DNA of 64,000 nt, taken from assembly GCF_947179165.1 (NCBI RefSeq), contig NC_077242.1, forward strand, positions 26,242,097 through 26,306,096. The letters run 5' to 3'. The DNA is from Solanum dulcamara. Its lineage: Eukaryota; Streptophyta; Magnoliopsida; Solanales; Solanaceae. Below, in pieces: positions 10,459-22,971 of this stretch. Position 1 is the stretch's first letter; each line of letters starts with the position of its first letter. The notes beneath the pieces were generated by a model that saw only the letters and a list, made by a program, of their open reading frames with translations, did no database searches and had not been told where the DNA came from. Both the position numbers and the translations under genes were made by a program.

Positions 10459-12764
10459 TGTAAGACCTCGGAAGTTGGAAAGTTAGATAATGAGAAACAA
10501 AAGGTAAATCCCAAAAAAAATTAGAATTTGGCACCAGGTCATGACCACGAAGGCCATCACAGGTCGTGGTCATCACCTCGCCTCATGATATGCCACCGTG
10601 GTGGAACACCTAAACTTTAGTCCCGTAGGGAAGGTACCATGACAAGGGACCATGGGGCCGTGGTGACCCGTCCCCCTAAAGCCCTCAGAAAATATTCAAA
10701 TGCAGGGACCATGCTTGACCACCAAGGGCTGTGTAGCCCTTCACGGGCCGTGGTGGGTCCCATGGTGATCACCCCTACAGTTCCTGTACCACATCCATTA
10801 TTCATAGACTGTGATAACCTTCATGGACCATCATGGTCTCCGTGAAGGAGGTCCTTAAATTATCACTACAAGCCCTAGAATATTTGCCCAATGAAGCCAC
10901 CATGGAAGATCACCACGTATCGTAGTTCCCTTCATGAGTCGTAGTGGGTCTCGGGGTGGGCAGCCTCCCAAATTCTCTTTTCAAATATGTCAATTCTCTT
11001 ACCATAAGCAGTACCACAGACCATTGTGCCTTTGACGGCCCATGATGATGTCTCCTGATGGGTATAATTTTCAATTAAATGAAGGCTATTTTGGTCATTT
11101 CCTATGCTTTCATTATTGTATATGGACATTTTAGGACTAGATTCATTATGTAATTATCCTAAATACTCCTAAGTTTATTCTTTCCCTTTATTAACTTCCA
11201 AATAATTTTAAGACTTTCCTTCCAAGGTTCCTCAAGGGATCATTTTTTTCTTCAAGTTTTTGCTAGGGTTTCTTCAAGAACAAGTCTCCTTTCTCAGTTC
11301 CAAATTGAAATTCATTCAAGGTATATAGGTATTGATCCATAAGTTCCTTTCACCCATGGAATCCCAACGTTTTTACTTGAAATCTCATTAATTTTAATTG
11401 GGTTTGTAACCCTATTTTGATAAATTACATTGGATTATTTAAATTATATTTTTAATCATTATAAATGATCATTATATGTATGTTTCTACATAAATTTCAT
11501 GATTTTAAGTTAAATTATTAATGCCCATGCATGAAGCTATTTTCAATGATGAGTTACATGAAGTATGATTTTGAAGTTTAATAATTTCAAAGTATTCTCA
11601 TGGTTTTTATTAAAATTGACTATGTTTGCGAGTTCTACTCTAAATTCAAGTATGAATTATGATCATAGATTATGATTATATTCAAGATCTAAATTTTATC
11701 AAGTTGTGAAGAAAGGTGACTTAGGGCCCTATGTGAGTGACCTAGGAACCTAATGACATTAATTATGCATGCATGATATTTTCATGTTGAAAGGCTTATA
11801 CTCACATTGAAAGTATGATATAAAAATGAGCTATTCTATGAATTATGAATTTTATGAGCAAGTTTATAATATATGCTAAGTAAGATTACTATGTTATGTA
11901 TTCTGAAGGATTTGACTCAGCACCAAATGATGACTTGAGGTCAGGGCTCGACTTACGGGATCCTTATATAAAGACACTTGTCTCATAACTATGTGCCGCT
12001 GCGGGATTTTCTTTATAGCTTGGCAAGTGGATCCACAAATAGTGTATGTACATGAACCACCTAGTGGGGTAGAGTCTACTTTTGCTAGTAGATTCCCATT
12101 TCTTCCATTGTATGGGAAGAAATTGAGATTACATGTTATAGCTTCCATGTTCTTATTGTCGGTTATAGTTCTATCCCATGTATATTCTCTTTATGATCTT
12201 TACGATTTTACTTTGTCTCTTAAAGGCTTTGATCATTATGGTTTTCTCATGATTTTACTTATTCTCTTGTATCATGTATGCCAATTGATCCTTACATCTT
12301 ATGATTTATAATATATGGCATGCCTACGTACTTAGTACTTTCAAATGTACTAATGCATATTATTGCATACATTATCTCATAATATAAGCGTACAGGATCA
12401 CATTCCACCCACACGTGGCTAGTTGACTTTTTATATCAGTGGAGATTTTGTGATTCTTCATCTATTGAGGACTAGTTATGAGTTGTTTCCTTTCTAAAGT
12501 CTTAGTTATATTTGTAGTGAGGTTACTCTAGGAACATGTATTAGCCCCCGCTAGTCTTAAGCTGTAAAGTCATTGTTGGACATTTGTTTTTAGAGTCAAT
12601 TTAGTCAAGTTTACATCTCTTTTCTGATTCATGATTTACACTCTTTCTTATGTTATTTCTGCTTTACTTACCTATATGCTTTATGATATTCCAAGAGTCT
12701 TGGTTGGAGTCCTTCGGGGTTTCAATCGTCATGTTACGACTAGGCCGTAGGTTATGTCATAACA
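10459..12764 (+). repeat. Element A 5' LTR (2306 bp)
   Basis: Begins TGTAAGACCTCGGAAG and ends ATGTCATAACA, directly before the primer site. The first 600 bases are packed with modules of the type ACCACGG/CCGTGGT in both orientations (for example ATGACCACGA and TCGTGGTCAT around 10538-10570). Open frames here (10617-11129, 11991-12311) are LTR-internal. An imperfect copy of its second half forms the A 3' LTR. Confidence 0.88.
12332..12353 (+). promoter_or_regulatory. LTR stem-loop, element A copy
   Basis: TTAGTAC and GTACTAA form a perfect 7-bp stem with an 8-base loop. The second pair is T-A here, versus C-G in I and J and G-C in C. It lies about 410 bases before the LTR end. Confidence 0.55.
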
Positions 12765-12780
12765 AACTTGGTATTAGAGC
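12765..12780 (+). other. Element A primer-binding site
   Basis: AACTTGGTATTAGAGC follows the LTR. TGGTATTAGAGC (12769-12780) differs from the tRNA-iMet complement by one C-to-T change. Confidence 0.87.
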
Positions 12781-12983
12781 ACAAGGTTTAAGATGTCCAA
12801 ATGAGTCCAATATGTTGCATCAAGTAGAGTCTTACTTATGGTTATGAAGCACGCCACATCTATGAATAGGAGCCTCTAAGGCATTTTAGGAAATCCTTAC
12901 TTCTTTCATGATTTATTTCATATAATAGAGTATACTTTAAGATTTTATTTCCCTAACAATTATCATTTGGTATTTACAGAAAA

Positions 12984-13629
12984 ATGTCTCCAAGAAGAGC
13001 ACCTATGCAAAGAGGGGTCAGTGCTAACGAGGAAAAAGTTCCCCTAATCCCTCAAGACAATGGTCCCCTACCCGAACAAGAGACTAATGTCGAGTTTTAG
13101 ACCTCTATCACTATGCTATCTCATGTTGTGGCCAACCACAAAGTTGTTTCTCCTAAAAAATGTTCCCACTTCGGCTTCTAGAGATAGAGATTTTGAAAGA
13201 ATGAACCCTCTTGAATTCCATAGTTCAAAAGTTGTGGAGGATCCTCAAGAGTTGATTGATGAGGTCTATAAGATAGTGAGTATTACAGGGGTGACTTCAG
13301 AAGAGAAAGCGAAGTTGGCGGCCTACCAACTGAAGAATGTTGCTCAAGTTTGGTACACTCAATGGAATTTAGAGGGAGTGGATGAAGGTCCTATTGATTG
13401 GGAAGCCTTCAAGCTTGCTTTTCTTGATTGTTTTTCCCCTCTTTAACTAAGGGAAGCCAAGGTGTTGGAGTTCATCAATCTTTGATAAGGCAACATTGGT
13501 ATGAGGGAATATGCCCTTAAGTTCAACAAGCTATCCATGTATGCTTCTTCATTGGTTACCAATCTAGGTGCTCGGATGAGTCAATTCATATCAGAGGTAT
13601 CCGACATGGTTGACAAGGAATATTGCACT
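12984..13629 (+). pseudogene. Element A gag, 5' portion, broken and interrupted by B
   Basis: The ATG at 12984 opens with MSPRRAPMQRG, the usual chromovirus gag start. A stop follows within 40 codons, and a frame change leads to the stretch 13060-13446 with ERMNPLEFHSSKVVEDPQE and WEAFKLAFLDCFSPL. After further stops, the capsid-end block (GMREYALKFNKLS, ARMSQFISEVSDMVDKE) reaches 13629. There the B 5' LTR begins in the middle of the codon series. The next gag codons are found at 31679, 18 kb downstream. Confidence 0.85.
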
Positions 13630-15426
13630 TGTAAGACCCCAAAAGTTGGATAGTTAGAAAATGAGGACAAAAAGGTGAAATCCCAAAAAGAATTAAATTT
13701 TAGCACTAGGTGATGACTATAAAGGCCATCACGGGCCATAGTCCTTACCATGCCTCATGGTTTTCCACTGTGTTGAGTCCCTGAACCTCAATTTTGTAGG
13801 GAAGGGACCACAACAGGGGACCAAGGGCCGTGGTGACCCCTGCATTAAGGCCCTCAAAAAATTTCCAAAAGTAGGGACCATGCTTGACCACCACGGGTAG
13901 TGTATCCCTTCACAAATCATGGTGGATTCCATGTTATCTACTCATGTAGACCCTCCTATAGGTCCTGCACCACGTTCGATGTTCACGAACCGTAGTAACC
14001 TCCAAGGACCATAAAGGTCTCCATGGAGGAACTACTAAAACATCCCCTATGAACCCTGAGATTTCTAGTCCAATTCTACCACTACGAAAGAACACCACGG
14101 ACCGTGGTGCCTTCATAGGTTGTGGTGGGTCTCATGGTAGGAAACCTCCCAAATTCTTATTTCAAATATCTCAAATCCCTTACCATGGACATTACCATGG
14201 ACCATAGTTCCTCTAACTGTCTGTGGTGATGACTCGTGATGGGTCACAGTTTTCAGTTAAATAAAATATAATTTGGTGATTTCCCTATGCATATGAGTTT
14301 TACTCTAAATTTAAGTATAAATTATGAGCATGGATTACAATTATGCTAATGATATGAATTATATGCAAGTTATGAAGAAATGTAATTTAGGGCCCTATGT
14401 TGGTGACGTAGGAACCTAATGACATGAATTATGCAAGTATGATATTGTGATATTAAAAGGCTTATACTAACATTGTAAGTATGACATGAAAATGAGTTAC
14501 TCTATGAATTATGAAGTTTATGAACAAATTTATGATATATGTTAAGTATGAATACTATGTTATATATTTCGTGGGATTTGACTTAGCACAGAATGATGAC
14601 TTGAGGTGGGGGCTTGACTTACGGGTTCCTTATATAAAATCTCTTGTCTTATAACTACATGCCACCGTAGGATTGCCTTTTATCCTAGCTAGTGGGTCCA
14701 CATATAGTGTATGTACATTACCAGCCTAGCGGGATAAAGTCTCCCTTGGCAAGTAGATTCCCCTTTTCTTCCATTATACGGAGAGATATCGGAATTCCAT
14801 ATTATAGCTTGTATGGTCTTATTATCGGTTATGGTTCTATCCCACATATGTATATTTCCCTTATGTTCTCTTATGGTCTCAATATGCCTTTTTAAACACT
14901 TTGATCATTGTGGTTTTCTCATGACTTTATCCATTCTCTTTTATCATGTATGTTAATTGATCATTGTATACTATGATTTATATTACATGTCATGCCTACA
15001 TATTTAGTACATAACATATTAACACATATTATTGCATACATTGTCTCATAATATAAGGGTTGAGGATCAGATTCCCACACGTGGCTAGTTGAGCTTCCAT
15101 ATCGGTGGAGTTTTGGTGAGTCCCTATATATCGAGTACTAGTTATGAGTTGTTTCTTTTATAAATACTTGATTTATTTGTATGTGATCTAGGAACATGTC
15201 TTATCCCCCGCCCATCATAAGTAGTAAAGGCATTGTTGGATATATATTGTAGAGTCTATGTTTTCAAATTCCTATCTCTTTTATGATTAGTGATTTAGAC
15301 TCTTCTTATGTCATTTCTGTATTTACTTTACTGTATGTATGCTTAAAATATGTCAAAATTCTTGGTTGGAGCCCTTCCAGGTTTCGATCGCCGTATTGCG
15401 GCTAGGCTCTAGGTCGGGTTGTGACA
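13630..15426 (+). repeat. Element B 5' LTR (1797 bp, internal deletion)
   Basis: Begins TGTAAGACCCCAAAAGTTGG and ends TTGTGACA. It has the same palindromic module field as A. The clearest case is CACCACGGACCGTGGTG at 14093-14109, self-complementary except for its centre base. Compared with the 3' LTR it lacks roughly 500 bases near 14290, where the text jumps from the U3 end to the segment ATATGAGTTTTACTC. No gene. Confidence 0.86.
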
Positions 15427-15442
15427 AACTTAGTATCAAAGC
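15427..15442 (+). other. Element B primer-binding site, decayed
   Basis: AACTTAGTATCAAAGC follows the LTR. It equals the tRNA-iMet-type site with two G-to-A changes, the pattern expected of cytosine deamination on the other strand. Confidence 0.8.
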
Positions 15443-15643
15443 ATAAGATTTAAAATGTCCTAGAGAGTCCAATATGCTGCATAAAGTAGAGTTTTATTCA
15501 TGGTTGTGAAGCGCGCCACTTCTATAAATAGGAGGCTATAAGGCATTTTAGGAAATTATCACTTCTTTTATAATATATGTCATGCTATAAAGTATACTCT
15601 AACACTTGTTTAACCTAACGATTGTCCTTTGCAATTTTCAGAA

Positions 15644-16800
15644 ATGCCTCAAAGAAGTGAACCTATGCAAAGAAGAGACAATGCTAATAAGGACAAAGCT
15701 TCTCCGGTCCCTCAAGACAATGATCCTCTACCCGACTAAGGTATTAATGAGAAGGTTCGAACCGCTATTACTATCTAGACCAAGTTGTGGCCAACCAAGG
15801 AGTTCTTGCTCATCTTAATGTTCCCACTCCGGCTTTTAAAGTGAGGGACTTTGCAATGATGAACCCTCCTGAGTTCCATAGTTCGAAGGTTGATGAGGAT
15901 CCTCAAGAGATCATTAGTGATGTCTATAAGATAGTGAGTATTATGGGAGTGACTTTGGAAGAGAAACAGGATCTGGCGTCATACTAACTCAAGAATGTTT
16001 CTCAAGTTTAGTATACTCAATGAAAGTTAGAAAGAGTGGATGAAGGTCCCATTGAGTGGGAAGTCTTTAAACTTAGTTATCTTAATCGCTTCTTCCCTCT
16101 TGAGCTAAGCGAGGCAAAGGTGTTGGAGTTCATCAATCTTAGGCAAGGTAACATGGGTATTAGGGAATATGCCCTAAAGTTCACCAAGTTATCCAAATAT
16201 GCTCCTTCATTATTTGTCGATCCACGTGCCTAGATCAGTTAATTCATATTGAGAGTGTCTGACATGGTTGAAAAAGAATGTTGTACCTCCATTCTTATTA
16301 AGGAAATGTACATATCTTGGCTCATGAATTTTGCCGAGAAAATTGAAAGAAAAAAACTCAAAGAGATGAGAATGAGAGATTCTAAGAGAGCCTAGTATGA
16401 AAGTGTGTTCTCAAATACTAGGACCGGTGGTGGAAATGGCCGTTCTCAACAAGTACAAGGTTCACGGAAAAAGTTTGATATGGATAAGGTTCCATACCCC
16501 AAGGTTCAAGGAGGAGGTATAAATGCTAATAGCACTTCATTTCCCAAGTCTACAAAGTGTGGAAATAATCATGGAGGGAGACGTTTAATGGAAACGGTTT
16601 CTTTCCATAGATGTCGCAAGATAGGCCACAGGCAATCAAAGTCCCTCATGTTTCCAACAAAGGTAGAGAAGGTCATCCTTAAGGCCAAGTATCCCAATGG
16701 GGCCAAGTGCAACAATGTGCCCAAACTTAACCAAAGGGTGGCCAATGCAACAACTGTTTATATGCTCTTCATGTTAGGAAAGATGTGGATGAGACTCCCA
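15644..16800 (+). pseudogene. Element B gag, broken
   Basis: The ATG at 15644 opens MPQRSEPMQRR. Stops follow, and the reading continues at 15787-15987 (DFAMMNPPEFHSSKV) and 16036-16233 (FEL...EFINLRQGNMGIREYALKF). The stretch 16405-16899 carries the basic linker and zinc-knuckle area. The knuckle near 16603-16640 reads FHRCRKIGHRQSKS, with first and last Cys lost, so zinc binding would fail. The C-terminal end runs into the protease in another frame. Confidence 0.83.
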
Positions 16801-17280
16801 ATGTGGTTACAAGTATGTTACGGGTCCTTAAATTTGATATTTATGCATTGGTTGATCTGGGTGCCAACTTGTATTTTGTTACTCCTTACCTTGCTATGAG
16901 ATTTGATATGTGCCCCAAAGTATTGTTAGAGCCATTTTAGGTTTATACTCATATTTGTGATTGGGTGTTAGACAATAGAGTTTATAGAGATTGTCCCGTG
17001 TTAGTCTTACAAAAAGTTATCCCATGTGATCTCATTGAACTTGACATGACGAATTTCAAAATTATTCTTGGTATAGATTGGTTACATGCCTCTTATGCAT
17101 CCATTGATTGTAGAACCTGTAGAGTCAAGTTTCATTTTGCTAATGATCCTACTCTTTAATAGAAGGATAATGATTCAATGTCTAAGGGTCGATTCATCTC
17201 ATGTATTAAATATGGAAAAATGATTTCCAAAGGGTGCATTTATCATATTGTGTGAGTTAGGGATGTTGATTCTGAAACTC
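16801..17280 (+). pseudogene. Element B protease, broken
   Basis: Retropepsin-type remnant: FDIYALVDLGANLYFVTPY (about 16833-16890) with the catalytic Asp in D-L-G. A stop near 16938 is followed by the open stretch 16965-17159. That stretch contains VIPCDLIELDMTNFKIILGI and the D-W-L-H-A-S-Y-A-S segment. Two stops follow. It is co-linear with the D, E and A copies. Confidence 0.78.
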
Positions 17281-18160
17281 CTGCTCTTTACTTAGTCCCT
17301 ATAGTTAATGAGTTTCCCATTGTGTTTCTCAATGATTTGCCCAGTGTTTTTCCTGAAAGGAAAAATTGACTTTTCCATTGATCTTCTTCCCATTATTTCT
17401 ATTCCTCCTTACTGTATGGCTCCAGAGGAACTTAAGGAGTTGAAAGAGAAATTGAAGGATTTGTTGGATAAGGGTTTCAAAAAGCCAAGTATTTCACCCT
17501 AGAGTCTTCCTATATTGTTTGTTAGGAATAAAGATGGGTTACTTTGAATGTGCATAAATTACTCGTAATTGAAAAGGGTTACCATAAAGAACAAATATCC
17601 AATTCCAAGGATTGACGATTGTTTAATTAACTTGAAGGAGCAAGCTATTTTTTAAAGATTAATCTTCGATCGAGTTATCATCAACTCAGAGTGAGGGAGT
17701 GTGACATTCCAAAGATAGCCTTTAGAACTCGGTATGGTCACTTTAAATTCTTGGTTATGTCTTTTGGACTACCAAATGACCCAACAGCCTTTATGAATTT
17801 GATAAACTGGGTGTTCAAGCAATACTTGGATATGTTTGTGATCGTATTAATTGAAGATATTTTGATTTACTCACAGAGTGAGGGAGAGTATGCCAATAAT
17901 TTGAAGATAAGATTGCAAATTATCAAAGACCGTCAGTTGTATGCAAAATTTAGCAAATGTGAATTTTGGTTAAGGTTAGTTGCTTTTCTTAGTCACATTG
18001 TATCCGAGGAAAGAATTATGACTGATCTAAAGAAGACCGAGGTAGTTAAGAATTTTCCTAGACCATTGACTCCTTCCTATATTCAAAGTTTATTGGGTTT
18101 ATCTAGTTATTATAGAAGGTTTGTGGAAGATTTTTGATCCATTGCATCGCCTTTAACTAC
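17281..18160 (+). pseudogene. Element B reverse transcriptase, broken, catalytic Asp lost
   Basis: RT remnant. 17308-17502 has the start ([17 protein letters not shown]). Stops and small frame changes run through the QLN and LRS blocks. 17691-18137 is open for 148 residues with [18 protein letters not shown] and MSFGL. The catalytic pair reads LIEDILIYS: the first Asp is Glu (codon GAA at 17853-17855), so polymerase activity is not expected. The thumb region ([11 protein letters not shown], then LLGLSSYYRRFV) follows to 18137. Confidence 0.82.
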
Positions 18161-18790
18161 TTTGACTCAAAACAAGGTGAAATTCCATTTTTCTGAGGCA
18201 TGTGTGAAAAGCTTCCAAGAGTTAAAGGATAAGCTTACCTCCACTGTAGTGTTGACTTTATCGGAAGGTTTCAATGGCTTTTTGTGTATTTTAATGCTTC
18301 ACAAGTTGGTATTGGTTGTGTTCTAATGCAAAATGGTAAAGTGATAGATTATGCTTCAAGGCAACTCAAGGTACATAAGAAGAATTATCCAACCCATGAC
18401 TTACAGTTGGCGGCGGTAATATTTTCTTTGAAGTTATGGAGACACTATCTTTTTGGTTTCCATGTGGATGTTTTCACCGATCACAAGAGTTTGAAATATG
18501 TGTTCACTCAAAAATAACTTGAACCTTCGACATATGAGATGGCTTAAGTGGTTGAAGAACTATGACATATTGTCCTATACTATCTAGGTAAGGCATATAT
18601 GGTTGTCGATTCTCTTCGTAGACTATCCTTGAAAAATGTTGCTCATGTTGAGGATGAGAAGAAAGTGCACATTCGGGATTTGCATGGATTAGCCCATTTG
18701 GGTGTACGATTGGTTAATTATGAAGATGGTGGTGTTATTGTGCAAACTGGATCTGAATCATATCTTATGGCGGATATAAAGGCAAAGTAA
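18161..18790 (+). pseudogene. Element B RNase H, broken
   Basis: 18284-18517 is open: [20 protein letters not shown] through [20 protein letters not shown]. The first catalytic Asp is Asn (F-N-A-S), and the catalytic Glu in the H-D-L-E-L motif is Gln. The third residue, in FTDHKS, remains. After stops, 18599-18790 contains VVDSLRRLS, the degraded form of the VADALSR motif, and the spacer to integrase. Confidence 0.8.
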
Positions 18791-19704
18791 GATAGTGATC
18801 CCGCTTTAATTGAATTGAAGAAAGCGGTTTCCAAAAAAGCCATTGAGGCTTTCTCCCAAAGGGGAGATTGTGTTTTTGAGATATCAAGGTTGATTGTGTG
18901 TTCTGAATGTTGATGGCTTGAAAGAAATGATATTTTCCAAAGATCATAGTTTGGGGTATTCTATTCATCCTGGTTCCACAACGATGTATTGAGTTTTGAG
19001 AGAAGTATATTGGCAGAATGGAATGAAGAGAAATATTGAGGAATTTATGGCTAAGTATCCTAATTGTCAACAGGTGAAAGTTGAGCATTAAAAACTAGGA
19101 GATTTGGCTGAAGACGTTGAGACTACTTAGAAGTGGAAAGACTTGAATATGCACTTTGTTACAAGTTTACTTCATACTCGTAGGCAATAAGATTCCATTT
19201 GGGTGATTGTTACCGAATGACTAAGTCAGCTCATTTTCTCTTACTTAAGACATCATATACAGGTGAGAACAATTCGAGATTGTATATTCGAGAGTTAGTA
19301 AAGCTTCATGATGTTCCATTGTCTATCATTTCGGATCGAGATACTCAGTTTACTTCTCAGTTTTGGAGATCATTCCAAAAGGATCTTGGTACCTAAGTGA
19401 AATATAGTACAACTTTTCACCCACAAATAGATGGTCAGCTGAGCATACCATTTAGACATTAGAGGATATGTTGATAGCATGTATGATTGATTTTAAAGGA
19501 AATTAGAATGACCATTTGCCACTAATAGAGTTTGCTTATAATAACAATTATCACTTTAGCATTGAGTTGGCTCCATTTGACGCATTGTATAGTAGGCTGT
19601 GTAGATCCCCTATCAGTTGGTTCGAGGTAGGTGAAGTTGATTTGATAGGACCCGAGTTGGTATTTAAGGCTATGGATAAGTTAGACTCATTAGAGAAAGA
19701 TTGA
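18791..19704 (+). pseudogene. Element B integrase, broken
   Basis: The zinc-binding region is recognisable near 18950-19090 (IHPGST..., then the pair C-Q-Q). In the core, the first catalytic Asp is His (N-M-H-F-V near 19150). The second is present in [10 protein letters not shown] (within 19199-19396). The Glu lies in AEHTI with a stop two codons on. The stretch 19516-19704 is the FAYNNNYHFSIELAPFDALY block. Several stops and frame changes break it. Confidence 0.8.
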
Positions 19705-20163
19705 AAACAGCCCAAGCTAACAAAAGTCTTGTTCAGATAAGAGGAGAAGGGAACTTGAATTTGAGGTTAATGATTGGATTTACTTGAGAATTTCACCCAT
19801 GAAAGGTGTGATGCATGTTGTTAAGAAAGGAAAGCTAAGTCCTCGCTATGTTAGCCCATATCAGATTTTGAGGTGAATTGGTAAGATGGCTTATGAGTTG
19901 GATTTGCCTTTAGATTTGGCATTAGTACATTCGGTGTTCCATGTGTCATTATTGAGGAAGTTTATTGGTAATCCTAGCTCCATTGTGCCTTTGGATAGCA
20001 ATAAAGTTAACGATAGTCTTTCTTATGAAGAGGTTTCGGTTAAGATCTTGGACCAGCAAGTTAGAAAGTTGAGAAACAAGAAAATAGCTTTAATTAAAGT
20101 GTTATGGAGGAATCAAGAGTATAAGGGTGCTACATGGGAGGTCGAAGCCGATATAATATCCTG
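19705..20163 (+). pseudogene. Element B integrase tail and chromodomain
   Basis: After a broken basic stretch (KGVMHVVKKGKLSPRYV-like near 19800), the stretch 19886-20164 is open for 92 residues. It carries VHSVFHVSLLRKFIGNPSS, then YEEVSVKILDQQVRKLRNK and IALIKVLWRNQEYKGATWE, which is the chromodomain with its aromatic and W-E positions. The chromodomain is known to direct such integrases to heterochromatin. It supports the lineage call. Confidence 0.83.
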
Positions 20164-20429
20164 ATATCCTTATATATTCCCTTCCATACCTAGTTGAGGT
20201 ATTTAGTTCCTTCATGATCCAACCATCTCAAATTATGTGTTTTAGTTATTCTCATGGTTTCATATGCATTCATATTCATGAATGTTTTTTATCGCCATGT
20301 TTTAGTTTGAGATCAAAGATTTCATGTATTAAGCATTATCGAGATATTTTGCATTTCATGTTGGGCTGGTATGTTCCTTTCCATTTCCATTCATGCTAGA
20401 TTGAGTCTCATTCGAGGATAAATATTTCC

Positions 20430-20442
20430 AAGGGGGAGATAT
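20430..20442 (+). other. Element B polypurine tract
   Basis: AAGGGGGAGATAT lies directly before the 3' LTR start TGTAATACC at 20443. It would prime plus-strand DNA synthesis. Very similar to the F tract at 36586-36598. Confidence 0.88.
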
Positions 20443-21279
20443 TGTAATACCTCAGAAGTTTAAAAGTTGGAAAATGAGGAACAAAAGGTGAAATCCCGAA
20501 AAAATTCAATTTTTCGCACTAGGTGATGACCACGAAGGACCGTGGTGGCCTTCATGGGACGTGGTGGGTCTCATGATGGGCAACCTCCCAAATTTACTTT
20601 TCAACTATCTCAAGTTCCTTACCACGAAAGTTACCATGGGCCATCAAAGGCACCACGGTCTGTGGTGATGACTCGTTATGGGTTCCAGTTTTCAGTTAAA
20701 TAAAGGGTAATTCTGTTATTTCCCTATTCTTTCATTAAATATATGTTGACGTTTTTAGAACTAGATTCATTATTTTTTCCTAATTACTCCTAAGTCTATT
20801 TGTTTCCCTCATTAACTTCCAAACTATTTTAAGACTTCTCTCCCAAGGTTCCTCAAGAGATCATCTTCTTCTTCAAGTTTTGGCTAGGGTTTCTTCAGAA
20901 AAAGTCTTCTTTTCCAATTCCAAGTTCAAAGTAATTCAAGGTATGTAGGGATTGATCCATAGGTTCCTTTCATCCATGTAGTCCAAAGTCTTCTACTAAA
21001 AATCTAATTAATTTAAATTGGGTTTATAACCGTAGTTTGACAAATTGCATTGGCCCATTTCAGTTATGTTTTATCTTATTATCAATAATCATAATAAGCA
21101 TGTTTTAACATAAATTTTATGATTTTAAGTTGAATTGTGAATGTCAATGCATGAAGTTATTTTCAATGATAAGTTCCATGAAGTATGATTATGAAGTTCA
21201 ATGATATTTCAAAGTAGTCTCATGGGTTTTATCCAAATTGACTATGTATATGAGTTTTACTCTAAATTAAGTATGAATT
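20443..21279 (+). repeat. Element B 3' LTR, left portion
   Basis: Begins TGTAATACCTCAG. It has lost about 380 bases of the module field that the 5' LTR retains: text jumps from GATGACCACGAAGG to the GACCGTGGTG that sits 380 bases later in the 5' copy. Interrupted at 21280 by C, and 21275-21279 (GAATT) is the duplicated target. Confidence 0.86.
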
Positions 21280-22436
21280 TGTAATGACCTTGAGGGTGAT
21301 TTTCGAAAATTTGTACAAAACACGCGTGAACAGTAACATGCGTGAACAGTAACTTTTTGGGCAGAAAATGCCCCTTTCTTCCCATTTCAATATTTTTCAT
21401 CATTTGTTTGAGTTCTTGAACTCCTTGAGGTGATTTGAGAAGAGATTTTCGAGGCAAAGTGTTGGGTAAGTGATTTTTGCCCTAAAAACTTCCTTTTTCA
21501 TTAAGTTTTTGACGATTTTAACTCTTAAATTTTAGTTTCAAACCCCAAAAATCTTTGTTTCTTCCCTAATCCGAATTTAAGGAAAATTGTGATTTCCAAC
21601 TCGTTTTGAGCTCTATTTTTATGGGTTTTTCAACCATGAGTTCCTTATTACCAATAGAATGGGATTATTCAATAAATTTCTAGATTTGACCCTTTTCGAA
21701 AATAGTTAATTTTTGGACCATTTTACCCCCGGTTCTGAAACCTATCAATATGGGTGTCATTGGACTCCTTGTGACGTGTATGTTTCATTGTTGATAGTGG
21801 GTTGTCATTCCGGGCGCTGAATTTGAGAGTTGCTTGTACGATGGAGGTATTCGGGTGCGGTTTCAGCAATTGAGGTAGGTTTGGCTATCTTTCTTTGAGA
21901 TTGAGATGGGGTAATTAGTCATTCATATGTTATAGACTTTGGGATGGGGTTGTAGTATGAGTTGAGAATGTTATATATATTGTGATGTCCGTGTGGAGGC
22001 TTATTTATTAATGTGTTGCCGTGACGGGGTTTATTTGTATTACATAGCCTGTGTGGGGGCCTTATTTGTTATCTTATTTGCTTTGAGAGCATGTGAATTA
22101 TGATTTTCCTAAGAGAGAGGCTTGAGTATATTATTTGACTTGTGATGACGCCTGAGAGATTGAGTTGGGGGTTTTGAGCATACTTGAGTATTGAAATATT
22201 GTTGAGAAAGGGGTGAATATTTAAATAAAAGTGTGTTCTTCCCGTTACTATTTATTGAGGGTGAATATCATGTGTAGGTTAAGTTTTGAGAACTTTGAAC
22301 CTTATACCACATGTGAGTTGATTATTACTTCCATGCATATGTGTTTTGATGCATTCATCCTCATTCATCATATCATGAAGCATGGGAAGTTGAGAAATAT
22401 GAAAATTCTTTTTGAGAAAGAAAATAAAACACCTTT

Positions 22437-22570
22437 AAACCTTTGTATCTTGAGTCCCTGACCGAGGTAGTTTTCCGGCAGGGTAGTGGATGCATTGTGA
22501 TCCTAACCTTTGTATCTTGAGTCCCTGACCGAGGCAGTTTTCCGGAAGGGTAGTGGATGCATTGTGATTC
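22437..22570 (+). repeat. 67-bp tandem duplication in C LTR
   Basis: Two adjacent units each run from CTTTGTATCTTGAGTCCCTG through GGGTAGTGGATGCATTGTGAT, with few differences. The same pair occurs in the 3' LTR at about 29650-29783, so it predates the insertion. Confidence 0.88.
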
Positions 22571-22948
22571 CTTGACCACGAGGAGGTGGCAAGGATAATG
22601 AGATATTGTGATTTAGGTATATGGTCTGCAAGACCCCCATGGGTCCTGCTTGGTAGCACAGCTCGGCAGGTGTATACGACAGGCTGTGCGATAGTCTTGA
22701 TTCTACCGTACCACCATATCATTGCATCATCATATTACATTGCATTGCATTGATATCTGTGCTGCTTGAATTGTATGATTAATTGTGATTATGAGCTGTT
22801 ATTATGGGTTTACTTTACTCGTGTCAATATATATATAAACTGGCGGCACCGATGCCGAAGTGAGACTTTTCTGTATGTAGGTGGATGCGTTCCTTAGTTT
22901 ATTTCATAGGTTTGATTAATTCCTTATATTCAGTCAGCTAAAACCTAC

Positions 22949-22971
22949 TGAGTACATGTGAATTGTACTCA
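22949..22971 (+). promoter_or_regulatory. LTR stem-loop, element C 5' copy
   Basis: TGAGTAC and GTACTCA pair in a 7-bp stem with a 9-base loop. The second pair is G-C, unlike the I/J (C-G) and A (T-A) copies. About 380 bases before the LTR end. Confidence 0.55.

Noticed and set aside
10617..10845. Overlapping frames on both strands with Gly/Thr/Val-rich text
   Set aside because: They arise from the GC-rich palindromic modules in the A LTR.
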